Shown here: in pieces, positions 1 through 9,574 of the stretch
Layout: every line of letters begins with the position of its first letter
Numbering within the stretch: the first letter of the stretch is position 1
Assembly (NCBI GenBank): GCA_039725955.1
Contig: CP091034.1
Location: 806,001-870,000 of the forward strand
Direction: 5' to 3'
Length of the DNA: 64,000 bases
Origin: Sinorhizobium sp. B11
GTDB taxonomy: Bacteria; Pseudomonadota; Alphaproteobacteria; Rhizobiales; Rhizobiaceae
Position numbers and translations under genes: made by a program
Notes under the pieces: model-generated
What the model was told of the DNA's origin: nothing
The model's database searches: none
The model's input: the letters and a program-made list of their open reading frames with translations, nothing else

Positions 1-1395
1 CATTGTAAGCGCTGCCCTACCAACATTCCCGTCGGCCTCAGCTATATCAAGATCATCTACCGGCTAGGCCGTCTGGTCCGTGAAGAGGATGATCAACAGG
101 TTCTTGTCCTGCCTGCTTATATGGGCCGTGTTCATGACTGGAGCGCCGAGAAGACTGTTGTTCTCACAGTTCCGCCCGGGGGTGTGCTGCGCCCGTTAAA
201 GCTTGACCCCGCAGCTTATGAAATGACGCAGAATACACCCGGCGAGATCGAAGTATCTATTGCTGCAGGTGAGCCTGACCGGGTGCTCCCTGACATTGAG
301 ATCGAATACCCGAAAGGAACCTTTCGGCAGGCGACGATTGGGACGCAGGCGCGCTGGTGGCTCTCCGACCATTTTTTGACATTCATAAGCATTGCCGGGC
401 CGGTGATCACAGGCCTGTTCGTCGCATTGAGATTGCGATCCAAGTGGCAGTTGCCTGAGAATTTGGCGGACGTAGACACCAAAGTGGTGCGGACCACATC
501 TCCTGCTCTGGCCGCCTATCTTTTCTGGGATTGGAAGGAGGATGCTGCAAAGGCCGCGTTTCTGGCTTCTGTCTGCCATCTCGCAGTGAAGCGAAAGTTC
601 CGCATTTCCGGTCTCAATGAAGACGCCGAGGCTTCGGAATTGTCCGCCAAGAAAGCACGAAAGGGCAAGGTGACTGGCGTCAAGTGGTATAGCCTTCCGG
701 CCGCCAGCCGTTTGGTCTTCGAGCAGATTGAGAAAGAAAAACCTGTCGATGATCGGCGCAGAATTATGCGGGCTTGGAACAATTTGAACGGAGAGCTGTA
801 CAAGAAAGTTGTCGAGGAATACGGGCGCTTAAGTAGTGGGGTGGATCGCAGTAAATTATTGACTGTACTTTCTGTCCTGGTTATTAGCGTTGGGGTTGCG
901 TATTTTTCGGGCCTATTGCTTTATTCTGTGGCCGTATGCGGTATATTGCTAATGTCGCTTCTTGTCGCGATGGGAAGCCTGCGCCCGGAGCGGATCAATT
1001 GGCCCAACAATTTTAAGGACGCGCTCGGTTTATATGTAGGTCTACCTGTATTGGCGGTTATTGCGCTGTACTACATTACCACCGCCGAGCTTGTCAGCGA
1101 ACAGTGGCCATATCTGCTGATCATTGTGATGGATATTGCCGCCCTCGTCGCCGCTCTGATGATGAAGCGCACGCCAACCCCAACACAACGTCAGCTCCGT
1201 AACAATCTGCTGGCGCTAAATCGTTATTTTCTCGGTAAGATAGATGGTCCGAAAATGTCGATCGAAAGCTACGAGCGTTGCCTTCCATTCGCCATAGCAT
1301 TTGGCGCAGAGCAACGCTGGACCGCGCGCTTCAATCAGTGGCTGGCGAGCGAACAGATAGATGCCTACGCTCCTGATTGGTTGAAAAAATCCTAG
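1..1395 (+). CDS. DUF2207 membrane protein, 5' end outside window
   Basis: The frame is open from base 1 and has no start in the window, so the N-terminus is missing; 464 residues are visible. The first 40 residues align by eye with residues about 110-140 of the complete DUF2207 protein at 3452-5389. The ends also match: an 'LPFAIAFGAEQRW' type segment here, 'LPYAVALGVEKPW' there. A membrane segment lies near visible residues 124-144 and three more hydrophobic segments lie in the C-terminal half. There is no glycine-rich tail. The family is membrane-anchored with no defined biochemical role and often sits beside lemA, as here (115 bp upstream of it). The sequence looks more AT-rich than its neighbours. 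The family call is confident; the function is unknown. Confidence 0.8.
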   Translation, partial: HCKRCPTNIPVGLSYIKIIYRLGRLVREEDDQQVLVLPAYMGRVHDWSAEKTVVLTVPPGGVLRPLKLDPAAYEMTQNTPGEIEVSIAAGEPDRVLPDIEIEYPKGTFRQATIGTQARWWLSDHFLTFISIAGPVITGLFVALRLRSKWQLPENLADVDTKVVRTTSPALAAYLFWDWKEDAAKAAFLASVCHLAVKRKFRISGLNEDAEASELSAKKARKGKVTGVKWYSLPAASRLVFEQIEKEKPVDDRRRIMRAWNNLNGELYKKVVEEYGRLSSGVDRSKLLTVLSVLVISVGVAYFSGLLLYSVAVCGILLMSLLVAMGSLRPERINWPNNFKDALGLYVGLPVLAVIALYYITTAELVSEQWPYLLIIVMDIAALVAALMMKRTPTPTQRQLRNNLLALNRYFLGKIDGPKMSIESYERCLPFAIAFGAEQRWTARFNQWLASEQIDAYAPDWLKKS

Positions 1396-1510
1396 AATTG
1401 GATCTCAGCCGTCAAGGTCCCACCAAATCGGCAAAAGCATTCCTGCGCCATCATGACTTTACTGCGTCGAATCATTAACGTGCGGTGATCGGAACTCGGA
1501 GTGCATTCGC

Positions 1511-2062
1511 ATGTACATAATACTCGCTATTGTCGTCCTCATCGCACTCTACGTCATCTTCATCTATAACGGCCTCGTCCGTTCCCGGCAGATGGCCGAG
1601 GAGGCGTGGTCCGGAATCGATGTGCAGCTGAAGCGCCGTGCCGACCTGATCCCGAACCTGATCGAGACCGTCAAGGGATATGCGGCCCACGAAAAGAGCA
1701 CGCTTGAAGAGGTCGTCGAGCTTCGCAATAAGGCTCAGGCCGTTCCTGCTGGCGATGTTGCCGGCAGGGCGCAGGCCGAAGGTCTGCTCGGGCAGGCGCT
1801 TGGCCGGGTGATGGCGCTGGCCGAAGCCTATCCCGATCTCAAGGCCAACCAGAATTTCTCCGAACTCCAAGCCTCGCTGGAAACGATGGAAAGCGAAATC
1901 CAGATGGCACGCCGCTATTACAACGGCGCGGCCCGCGATCTGAACGTCAAGGTCGAAAGCTTCCCCTCGAACCTCGTTGCCGGCCAGTTCGGATTCTCCA
2001 AGCGCGAATATTTCGAAATCACCAACGAGGCCGATCGCGCCGTACCGTCAGTCAAGTTCTGA
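1511..2062 (+). CDS. lemA: LemA family protein
   Basis: This 183-residue protein has one N-terminal hydrophobic segment (about residues 2-20) and then a charged helical body. It carries the LemA hallmark around residues 25-60: 'AWSGIDVQLKRRADLIPNLIE' type sequence followed by a VKGYA-like stretch. Length and architecture are normal for the family. LemA proteins are membrane-anchored helical bundles with the body probably outside the cytoplasm; the biochemical role is not established. It sits between two DUF2207 genes, a pairing seen in many bacteria, which suggests a shared envelope function. The ATG is preceded by a GGAG-like ribosome site about 10 bp upstream. Confidence 0.9.
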   Translation: MYIILAIVVLIALYVIFIYNGLVRSRQMAEEAWSGIDVQLKRRADLIPNLIETVKGYAAHEKSTLEEVVELRNKAQAVPAGDVAGRAQAEGLLGQALGRVMALAEAYPDLKANQNFSELQASLETMESEIQMARRYYNGAARDLNVKVESFPSNLVAGQFGFSKREYFEITNEADRAVPSVKF

Positions 2063-2145
2063 CCTTTGTCTTTGCCCAAAAACTGCTATGAGCAGTCCGA
2101 CAAGGCCGCTCGCGGCCGCTGCAAGGGACAGAAGAGACAAGCGCA

Positions 2146-3417
2146 ATGAGTAAAGCCAAGCTCACCATCATCCCGCCGGGCAAGCCGCTCACCGGTCGTG
2201 CCGTGGTTCCGGGCTCGAAGTCGATCACTAACCGCGCCCTGCTTTTGGCAGGTCTTGCCAAGGGCACGAGCCGGCTGACCGGCGCGCTGAAGAGCGACGA
2301 CACGAAATATATGGCCGAAGCGCTGCGGGCCATGGGCGTGCAGATCGAGGAGCCCGACGATACGACCTTTGTCGTTACCGGCAGCGGCAAGCTCCATCAG
2401 CCGAAAGCCCCGCTTTTCCTCGGCAATGCAGGCACGGCCACCCGCTTCCTGGCGGCCGCTGTTGCCTCCGTCGACGGCACGGTCGTGGTTGACGGCGATG
2501 AGCATATGCGCAAGCGGCCGATCGGCCCGCTCGTCGCGGCGCTGAGGTCGCTGGGCATCGATGCTGAGGCGCCGACAGGCTGCCCGCCGGTGACCGTGCG
2601 CGGCAACGGGCATTTTGCCTCCGGCCGCGTCGAGATCGATGCCGGTCTTTCCAGCCAGTATGTTTCAGCTCTTCTGATGGCCGCACCGCTCGCCAAGCAG
2701 GGCGCCAACGCGCCCGTCACGATTGCGCTTGCCGGTACCGATATCGGTGCCCGCGGCTACGTGGATTTGACGCTTGCAGCCATGGAGGCCTTTGGTGCCA
2801 AGGTCGAACAGCTCGATGCCGCGACCTGGCGCGTCGAGCCGACCGGCTACACCGCAACCGATTTCGTCATCGAGCCGGATGCCTCAGCGGCAACATATCT
2901 CTGGGCCGCTGAAGTGCTGAGCGGCGGTACGATCGATCTTGGTGTAGCGAACGATGCCTTCACCCAGCCGGATGCCAAGGCCTATGAGACGATCGCCAAG
3001 TTCCCGCACCTGCCGGCCGAAATAGACGGCTCGCAGATGCAGGACGCCATCCCGACGATCGCGGTTCTTGCCGCCTTCAACGAGACACCGGTCCGTTTCG
3101 TCGGCATTGCCAACCTGCGCGTCAAGGAATGCGACCGTATCCGCGCCCTATCCACGGGGCTGAACAATATTCGCGAAGGTTTGGCGGTCGAGGAAGGCGA
3201 TGATCTGATCGTCCATTCCGACCCTGCGCTCGCGGGCCAGACGCTGCCGGCCGATATCGACACCTTTGCCGACCATCGCATCGCCATGAGCTTTGCGCTT
3301 GCCGGTTTGAAGATCGACGACATTACCATTCTGGACCCTGATTGTGTCGGCAAGACCTTTCCGGCTTACTGGCGTACGCTTGCGGGGCTGGGGGTTGCCT
3401 ACAAGGACGAGGCCTGA
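2146..3417 (+). CDS. aroA: 3-phosphoshikimate 1-carboxyvinyltransferase (EPSP synthase)
   Basis: This enzyme transfers enolpyruvyl from PEP to shikimate 3-phosphate, the sixth shikimate-pathway step, in the cytoplasm. The 423-residue protein shows the family landmarks in order: the substrate loop with GSKSITNR (residues 23-30), the PEP-site loop LGNAGTATRF (92-101), RVKECDR, FADHRIAM and a C-terminal VGKTFPAYW segment. The loop resembles class I enzymes such as E. coli AroA rather than the CP4-type class II loop, which has Ala for Gly96. Residue 101 is Phe where E. coli and plant class I enzymes have Pro. aroC, the next enzyme of the pathway, is at 54065-55162. It is flanked by lemA and a DUF2207 gene and is probably transcribed with them. 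Confidence 0.93.
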   Translation: MSKAKLTIIPPGKPLTGRAVVPGSKSITNRALLLAGLAKGTSRLTGALKSDDTKYMAEALRAMGVQIEEPDDTTFVVTGSGKLHQPKAPLFLGNAGTATRFLAAAVASVDGTVVVDGDEHMRKRPIGPLVAALRSLGIDAEAPTGCPPVTVRGNGHFASGRVEIDAGLSSQYVSALLMAAPLAKQGANAPVTIALAGTDIGARGYVDLTLAAMEAFGAKVEQLDAATWRVEPTGYTATDFVIEPDASAATYLWAAEVLSGGTIDLGVANDAFTQPDAKAYETIAKFPHLPAEIDGSQMQDAIPTIAVLAAFNETPVRFVGIANLRVKECDRIRALSTGLNNIREGLAVEEGDDLIVHSDPALAGQTLPADIDTFADHRIAMSFALAGLKIDDITILDPDCVGKTFPAYWRTLAGLGVAYKDEA

Positions 3418-3451
3418 GCTGAGCCAGGGCTGACCGCAATCGGGAGGGGAC

Positions 3452-5389
3452 ATGGTCCGGCGGTTTTTCGGCATTTGTTTCGCGCTATTGCTGGCGCTTG
3501 CGGCACAGCCAGCGATCGGTGCGGAATTCATTGCGTCCTTCGATTCCGCCATCCAAGTGGAAAAGAGCGGGGCGATGACGGTAACGGAAACGATCACCGT
3601 CAATGCCGAAGGTGACCGCATACGGCGAGGCATTTTTCGCGATTTTCCGCTGACCTTCAGAGATGCAAGCGGGCGGCGTCGCAGCGTCGATTTCAGCGTC
3701 GTCTCGGTCAAGCGTGACGGCAGGGACGAGCCGTGGCATACGGAATCCGTCTCCGGCGGCATCCGCATTTATGCCGGCTCCGAAGATGTCACGATCTCTC
3801 CCGGCCGCCACCAATATGTCTTCACCTATCGGAGCGACCGTCAGATCCGCTATTTCAACGATCATGACGAACTTTACTGGAACGTCACCGGCAATGGCTG
3901 GATATTCCCGATCCGCTCGGCCGTGGCGACGGTCACCTTTCCCCAAGGGGTGATGCCAGAGGATGTGACGTTCTTCACCGGCCCGCTCGGGGCCACGGAT
4001 AAGAATGCTCGCTCAAGCACCGATGACAACAGGCTGGTTGTCGCGACCACCGCGCCTCTCGGTGAAGGCGAGGGGCTGACCTTTGCCGCAAAGCTGCCGA
4101 AGGGGGCGATCGATCCACCGAGTGCCGATCAGGAAAGTTCCTGGTGGTTCAACGATAACCGGGATTATTTCATTGGGTTCGGCGGGCTGATGCTCGTCTT
4201 TCTCTATTATACGCGCTCCTGGCTGAAGGTTGGCCGTGATCCGGCGCGTGAGATCGTCGTGCCGCGATGGGATCCACCTTCCGGCATCTCGCCGGCCCTC
4301 GTCAACTACATCGACAACAGAGGTTTTTCCGGTCAGGGCTGGACGGCCCTTTCGGCCACGGCTCTCGATCTCGCCGTGCGCGGATACGTCCGGCTCGATG
4401 ACCTCAAGAACGCCATCGTCATACGCCGCACCGACAAGCCGCTCGGCAAGGAGAAGCTGCAGGCAGGCGAGGCGGATCTCCTGAAAGCCGTGGGCGGCAG
4501 CAACGATACGCTGACCATCGACAAGGCCCACGGCGAGAAGGTCAAATCCGTCGGCCAGAGCTTCCGCTCCTCGATCGAACGGGAACACCGCGGCAAATAC
4601 TACAATTCCAATGCCGGCTATATCACCGGCGGCGTGATCCTGAGTGCCGCGGCTTTGGTGGCCCTCTTCGTCTTCGGTTCGCTGGAACCGGATACGATCG
4701 CACTGATGGTTATCCCGATCGGCATTTCCGTCTTCCTGTCCATCTTCGTTGCGGGTTTTGCGAAAGCACTGCATCACGGCGGCTCGCTCGTGAGCAAGAT
4801 TTTCGCCGTTGTTGCCATTGCGATCGCCGTCTTCGTGGGCTTGAGCATTCTATCGAGCGTCGTGCTGGCGCTCGCCTCATCACTGATGGAATTTCACGAA
4901 ACGCCGATGCTCTTTGCCGTCGGCGGCATCGTGCTCTTCAATATCCTCTATTTCTTCATCATGGGTGCTCCGACACCGCTCGGCGCCAAGATGACGGCCG
5001 GCGTGGATGGCCTCAGGCAATATCTGACGCTCGCCGAAAAGGACCGCATGAACATGGCCGGCGTGCCGCAAATGTCGCCGCAGCATTTCGAAACCCTGCT
5101 GCCCTACGCGGTGGCTCTCGGTGTCGAAAAGCCGTGGTCGCGGACTTTTGAGTCATGGCTGGCCGCAGCCTCGGCGGGCGCTGCCGCGGCTGCCTATAAT
5201 CCTGGCTGGTATTCCGGCAACTTCAATAGCGGCAGCTTTTCGGACCGGATTGGCGGCTTCTCGTCATCGATGGCCTCGACCATTGCTTCCACCATTCCGT
5301 CCCCACCGCCCTCCAGTTCGTCCTCGGGCTTTTCCGGCGGCGGTTCCTCAGGTGGCGGTGGCGGAGGCGGCGGAGGCGGGGGCTGGTAA
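3452..5389 (+). CDS. DUF2207 membrane protein with glycine-rich tail
   Basis: The complete protein has 645 residues. A signal peptide spans residues 1-24 (cleavage after an AIGA-like site). An extracytoplasmic DUF2207 beta domain follows to about residue 225, then a membrane segment near 240-255, a cytoplasmic stretch and four further hydrophobic segments between about 385 and 510. The last 50 residues are rich in Ser and Gly and end in an uninterrupted glycine run before the final Trp. The start is the ATG after 'GGGAGGGGAC'. It is a paralogue of the truncated gene at 1-1395. The role of the family is unknown; envelope localisation is inferred from the topology. Glycine tails of this kind are common in DUF2207 and TPM-domain proteins. 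Confidence 0.85.
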   Translation: MVRRFFGICFALLLALAAQPAIGAEFIASFDSAIQVEKSGAMTVTETITVNAEGDRIRRGIFRDFPLTFRDASGRRRSVDFSVVSVKRDGRDEPWHTESVSGGIRIYAGSEDVTISPGRHQYVFTYRSDRQIRYFNDHDELYWNVTGNGWIFPIRSAVATVTFPQGVMPEDVTFFTGPLGATDKNARSSTDDNRLVVATTAPLGEGEGLTFAAKLPKGAIDPPSADQESSWWFNDNRDYFIGFGGLMLVFLYYTRSWLKVGRDPAREIVVPRWDPPSGISPALVNYIDNRGFSGQGWTALSATALDLAVRGYVRLDDLKNAIVIRRTDKPLGKEKLQAGEADLLKAVGGSNDTLTIDKAHGEKVKSVGQSFRSSIEREHRGKYYNSNAGYITGGVILSAAALVALFVFGSLEPDTIALMVIPIGISVFLSIFVAGFAKALHHGGSLVSKIFAVVAIAIAVFVGLSILSSVVLALASSLMEFHETPMLFAVGGIVLFNILYFFIMGAPTPLGAKMTAGVDGLRQYLTLAEKDRMNMAGVPQMSPQHFETLLPYAVALGVEKPWSRTFESWLAAASAGAAAAAYNPGWYSGNFNSGSFSDRIGGFSSSMASTIASTIPSPPPSSSSSGFSGGGSSGGGGGGGGGGGW

Positions 5390-5480
5390 GCATTCCCGCT
5401 TGACCTTTTTGGCCTTCCCGCTTAACCGCCAGACCAACAGGCCAGGTCAAGAGGCCTGACCGGCAGGAAAGGGATCAGGC

Positions 5481-6752
5481 ATGAAGGTTCTGTTGATCGG
5501 ATCGGGCGGACGCGAGCACGCACTCGCCTGGAAGCTGGCGCAATCGCCGCTGATGACGGAATTCTATGCCGCCCCGGGCAATCCCGGCATCGCCGAACAT
5601 GCCACGCTCATTGCCCTTGATATCGATGACCACGATGCGGTGGTCGCCTTCTGCCGGCAAAAGTCGATCGACTTTATCGTCGTCGGACCGGAAGCCCCAT
5701 TGGTATCAGGCATTGCCGATCGGCTGCGTGCCGCGGGCTTTGCGGTCTTCGGACCGTCTGCGGCGGCGGCTCAACTCGAGGGTTCCAAGGGTTTCACCAA
5801 GGATATCTGCGCTCGTTACAACATCCCGACCGGTGCCTATCAGCGCTTCAACAATGCTCCGAAGGCCAAGGCCTATATCCGAGAGCAGGGCGCGCCGATC
5901 GTCGTCAAGGCTGATGGCCTTGCCGCCGGCAAGGGTGTGACGGTCGCCATGACGCTTGACGAGGCGCTCGCCGCCGTCGACGATTGTTTCGAAGGTGCTT
6001 TCGGGCAGGCCGGGGCCGAAGTCGTCGTCGAAGCCTATCTCGATGGCGAGGAGGCGAGCTTCTTCTGCCTGTGCGACGGCAAGAATGCCCTGCCGCTCGC
6101 AACCGCCCAGGATCACAAGCGCGTCGGCGAGGGCGACACCGGACCCAACACCGGCGGCATGGGGGCCTATTCGCCCGCGCCTGTCATGACGGCGGATATG
6201 ATCGAACGCACGATGAAGGAAATCATCGAGCCGACTATCCGTGGCATGGCCGAAAGCGGCCATCCCTTCAGCGGTGTCTTCTTCGCTGGCCTGATGATGA
6301 CCGCCAAGGGGCCGGAACTCATCGAATACAATGTCCGCTTCGGGGATCCCGAATGCCAGGTGCTGATGATGCGGTTGAAGAGCGATCTCCTGCCGCTGCT
6401 GCTTGCATGCGCTCACGGCACCCTGGATCAGGTCGCGGCCGAATGGACCGACGACCCGGCCCTGACCGTCGTCATGGCTTCAAAAGGCTATCCAGGTTCC
6501 TATGAGAAGAACACGCCGATCCTCGCGCTGCCGGCCGCCGGCGAGGGCGAGAAGGTGTTTCATGCCGGCACATCGCTGAAGGACGGTGCTCTGGTGGCAA
6601 CCGGCGGCCGCGTGCTGAACGTGACTGCGACCGGCCACACGGTTGGTGAGGCCAAGGACCGTGCCTATGCCCTTCTCGACGGCGTGAAATGGGAAAATGG
6701 CTTCTGCCGTCGCGATATCGGCTGGCGCGCAGTCGAACGCGAAAAGGCGTAA
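5481..6752 (+). CDS. purD: Phosphoribosylamine-glycine ligase (GAR synthetase)
   Basis: PurD joins phosphoribosylamine to glycine using ATP, the second step of de novo purine synthesis. The 423-residue length is normal. It has the N-terminal [13 protein letters not shown] signature (residues 7-19), the ATP-grasp lid with [13 protein letters not shown] around residues 140-152, the [12 protein letters not shown] segment, and RFGDPECQ near residue 287. The ATG has an AGGAAAGGGA ribosome site about 7 bp upstream. It stands alone between the DUF2207 gene and a small secreted protein; no other purine gene is in the window. Confidence 0.96.
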   Translation: MKVLLIGSGGREHALAWKLAQSPLMTEFYAAPGNPGIAEHATLIALDIDDHDAVVAFCRQKSIDFIVVGPEAPLVSGIADRLRAAGFAVFGPSAAAAQLEGSKGFTKDICARYNIPTGAYQRFNNAPKAKAYIREQGAPIVVKADGLAAGKGVTVAMTLDEALAAVDDCFEGAFGQAGAEVVVEAYLDGEEASFFCLCDGKNALPLATAQDHKRVGEGDTGPNTGGMGAYSPAPVMTADMIERTMKEIIEPTIRGMAESGHPFSGVFFAGLMMTAKGPELIEYNVRFGDPECQVLMMRLKSDLLPLLLACAHGTLDQVAAEWTDDPALTVVMASKGYPGSYEKNTPILALPAAGEGEKVFHAGTSLKDGALVATGGRVLNVTATGHTVGEAKDRAYALLDGVKWENGFCRRDIGWRAVEREKA

Positions 6753-6950
6753 GCAGCGGGCGGACGACGGGCCGTTTCGCTAAATTTTTACCCTTTCTTC
6801 TGACGGGATGGAAACAAAGCTGCGCTAATCTGGCTCCCAATACATCGGACCGAAAAGTGTGAAACGGTTTTCGGACAGCCGATGCTCGAACAAACTGAGA
6901 GCGGTGGACCGTTTCCCGTCGCTGCTCTCAAGGGAGACGGAGTAACATTG

Positions 6951-7403
6951 ATGCGTCGGATTTTCCTCAGTGCGGTATTCCTGCTGGCGGCTGGTTCCGT
7001 CATGGCGGGCTCGATCGAAGTGGTCGGACCGAGCAAGGCGAAGGAAACAGGCAGCATCATTACCGAAACCTGCGACCACTGCCCGCCGCTTCAGACGGAA
7101 GCCTCCAAGAAGGATTATTCGGTGCCGGAACTGCTTCCCGGCGCCTTCCAGCAGGCCGAGGTCCGTGATGTCGACGGAGAAAAGAAAATCTATCGCACCG
7201 AAAACTGGATGGGTGGTTCCCCCGTCCTCTTCGTGAGCAAGGCAACGCCCGAGCAGATGCTTGCGCTGGCCCCATCGGCGCCCGTCGAGGGCATCGACAA
7301 TGTGGCGACAGCTGCCGTCATAGGCAGCGATGCCAAGCCGGTGGCGGCTGGCGTTGTTGGAGCCTTGCCTCTCGACGTCTCCGCGTTTGAGCTCCGTTTC
7401 TAG
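6951..7403 (+). CDS. Small secreted protein, possible HPE1-like domain
   Basis: The chosen ATG at 6951 follows an AGGGAGACGG ribosome site and gives a clean signal peptide (residues 1-20, cleavage after VMA|GS). An in-frame start at 6882 would bury that signal. The mature part is about 130 residues with a CDHCPP motif shortly after the signal, a WMGGSP segment and an FVSKATPEQ stretch. From memory it resembles the rhizobial family named 'plant virulence effector HPE1-like domain protein'; I could not verify this, and no virulence role should be assumed from the name. A strong terminator follows at 7446. Confidence 0.65.
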   Translation: MRRIFLSAVFLLAAGSVMAGSIEVVGPSKAKETGSIITETCDHCPPLQTEASKKDYSVPELLPGAFQQAEVRDVDGEKKIYRTENWMGGSPVLFVSKATPEQMLALAPSAPVEGIDNVATAAVIGSDAKPVAAGVVGALPLDVSAFELRF

Positions 7404-7445
7404 TTGGATCCTTTTGCCACTCCTATCGAAGTTTCGATCACCGCG

Positions 7446-7480
7446 AACGCACTCTGAACAAAAGCAGGGTGCGTTTTTCT
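7446..7480 (+). terminator. Rho-independent terminator after the small secreted protein
   Basis: Eleven-base arms at 7446-7456 and 7465-7475 pair with one G-T wobble around an 8-base loop, and a T tract follows. It lies 43 bp beyond the stop codon at 7403. Confidence 0.8.
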
Positions 7481-7565
7481 GTTAAAATAAGTATATTCTA
7501 ATTTACATGATTGCATTCGCGACTTGATTGCAACTTACACAAGTCTGCAAGAAGACACCCATCAA

Positions 7566-7589
7566 TTCTACTAGTCCGCTCGAGTAGAA
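7566..7589. promoter_or_regulatory. Inverted repeat upstream of the first chemoreceptor gene
   Basis: TTCTACT at 7566-7572 is mirrored exactly by AGTAGAA at 7583-7589 with a 10-base spacer, in AT-rich non-coding DNA between 7481 and 7657. It looks like an operator; the regulator is unknown. Confidence 0.35.
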
Positions 7590-7657
7590 GTCGTGCCTTT
7601 GTTAAATGATAATTTAGTCATCCTCTCTAATTTTACTTAGGGAGGACCGGAGAGCGC

Positions 7658-7708
7658 ATGAACGCGTTAGCTGGGCGCGCGATTTCTCGCGCGCAGGTCG
7701 GGAGTTGA
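7658..7708 (+). CDS. Possible 16-residue leader peptide upstream of the chemoreceptor gene
   Basis: An ATG at 7658 opens a 16-codon frame ending with TGA at 7706-7708. GGAGG (7641-7645) and GGAGAG (7649-7654) lie upstream as possible Shine-Dalgarno sites. The frame contains a perfect hairpin (arms 7675-7682 and 7687-7694, 8 bp each, all GC except one pair, 4-base loop). It ends 43 bp before the chemoreceptor ATG. The peptide MNALAGRAISRAQVGS has no run of a single amino acid, so classical attenuation is not indicated. The frame may be chance. Confidence 0.3.
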   Translation: MNALAGRAISRAQVGS

Positions 7709-7751
7709 CCGATCCGGGATATTGCTTTTCACCTTTTCCGTGAGGTCAATC

Positions 7752-9574
7752 ATGAAGAAGCTCAAGATTGCCCATCAGCTTTTTGCGCTGGTCGGTGTTC
7801 TGATGGCTGCATTTGCAGTCGCGACCTATTTTGAAATCCGTACATCCGAGCAGGCGATCTATGATGAGCGTTTCGACATGCTGCGCACGCAGGTCGAATC
7901 GGGCATCTCCGTCCTCAACACCTTCTACGAACGCGAGAAGGCCGGCCAGATGACGCATGAGGCCGCCCAGGCGGAAGCCTTCGACATTCTGAAGCGCGTG
8001 ACCTTCCAGCCATCGGGCTATCTTTTCGGCTTGACTACAACGTCATCCAGATCTTCCATCCGAGCCCGGTCAATCTCGGCAAGGACATGAGCGGCCAGGT
8101 CGACAAGACGGGCGCGAAATTCAGCCAGGCCCTTGTCGACCATGGCAAGGCCGGCGGCGGCCGTACATATTATTACTGGACCAAGCCCGGTCAGCCGGAA
8201 GACCAGGTCTTTCTCAAGGGCGGCTATTCGAAGGCCTTCGAACCCTGGAAGATCGTCGTCGGCACGGGCGTTTATCTCGACGACCTGCAGGCCAAGGTCA
8301 ATGAGACGATGTGGAAGGCTCTCACGGCCTGCGCCATCGTCTTCGTTGGCGGTATCGGTGCCGCCTTCTACTTCATCCGCGGCATATCGAACCCGCTGAA
8401 GGACGTTCATAACGCCCTGCAGGCGGTCGCCGAGGAAGATGTCTCCCTGACGATCCCGCATACCGGCATGAACAACGAAGTCGGCATGATGGCGAAGGCG
8501 ACGCAGTCGCTGCAGGAAAAGATCCGGGAACGCCACGCGATGTCGGATCGCGAGGCTGCCCAGCAGCTGGCTCTCGAGAGCGAGCGCGAAAGCAACCTGC
8601 GCCATCAGCAGGACGAAGCCTCGCTGCAGGCCCGCGTCGTCAGCACCATCGGCCAGGCGCTGGAACAGATCGCCCGCGGCGACCTGACGGTTCGTTGCGC
8701 CGATATCGGCCAGAAATACGCGGCACTGCGTGACAACTTCAACGATGCGCTCTCGCATCTGGAAGCTGCCATGGCCCAGGTCAGCGCCAAGGGCGGTGAC
8801 ATCGGCGTTGCCAAGGAAGAGATCCGCCGTGCCTCCAACGAGCTGTCGCAGCGCACCGAGCGCCAGGCCGCCAGCCTGGAAGAAACCTCGGCTGCTCTCG
8901 ATGAGCTGACCGTCGCCGTTCGCCAGACCGCCGATGGTGCCCATGAAGCCAGCAAGCGGGTTCACTCGGTCTCGACCGAAGCCACCCACAGCGATGCGAT
9001 CGTCACCCAGGCCATCGAAGCCATGAGCGGCATCGAGAAGTCCTCGTCCGAGATCACCAAGATCATCGGCGTCATTGACGAGATCGCCTTCCAGACGAAC
9101 CTCCTGGCGCTGAATGCCGGTGTCGAGGCAGCACGTGCCGGCGAAAGCGGCAAGGGCTTTGCCGTCGTCGCTCAGGAAGTGCGCGAACTGGCCCAGCGCT
9201 CGGCTGCTGCCGCCAAGGAGATCAAGGATCAGATCGCCCGTTCGTCCAGCCAGGTCGACCACGGTGTCCGCCTCGTCGGCGAGGCAGGCGAAGCGCTGAA
9301 GCGTATCTCCGACCAGATCAAGGCTGCCAACGAGATCGTCGCCAAGATCGCCCACAGTGCCTCCGAGCAGGATACGACGCTGCGCTCGATCTCGTCTTCG
9401 ATGAACCAGCTCGACGCCGCCACCCAGCAGAACGCCGCCATGGCCGAAGAGACCACGGCATCGGCCGAGACGCTGGCTGCCGATACCGACGAGTTACTGA
9501 ACCTCATCCGCGGCTTCCGCATCGGCAACGCCGCGGCGGCTCCGGCCATGCATCAGGGTCGCCGCGCCGCTTAA
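7752..9574 (+). pseudogene. Methyl-accepting chemotaxis protein, frameshifted copy
   Basis: The gene starts at ATG 7752 (GAGG ribosome site at 7742) and reads as a Cache-type chemoreceptor to GYLFG. One base is then missing near 8031. In frame +1 the sequence carries on as a Cache domain, second membrane helix, HAMP and the methyl-accepting signalling domain to 9574. Restoring one base (a TAT for Tyr after GGC) gives 607 residues, exactly the length of the neighbour at 9854-11677, and recovers a segment equivalent to FGYSYDIQMMFH there. From 8375 onward it is nearly identical in DNA to that neighbour. As read, translation would stop at 8090. It could be a recent pseudogene or a consensus error. 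There is no C-terminal CheR-tethering pentapeptide. Confidence 0.85.

Noticed and set aside
8018..9355. Long minus-strand open frame antisense to the first chemoreceptor gene
   Set aside because: It mirrors a conserved coding sequence with strong third-base bias; an equivalent frame (10043-11731) appears antisense to the second copy for the same reason. No ribosome site or family resemblance.
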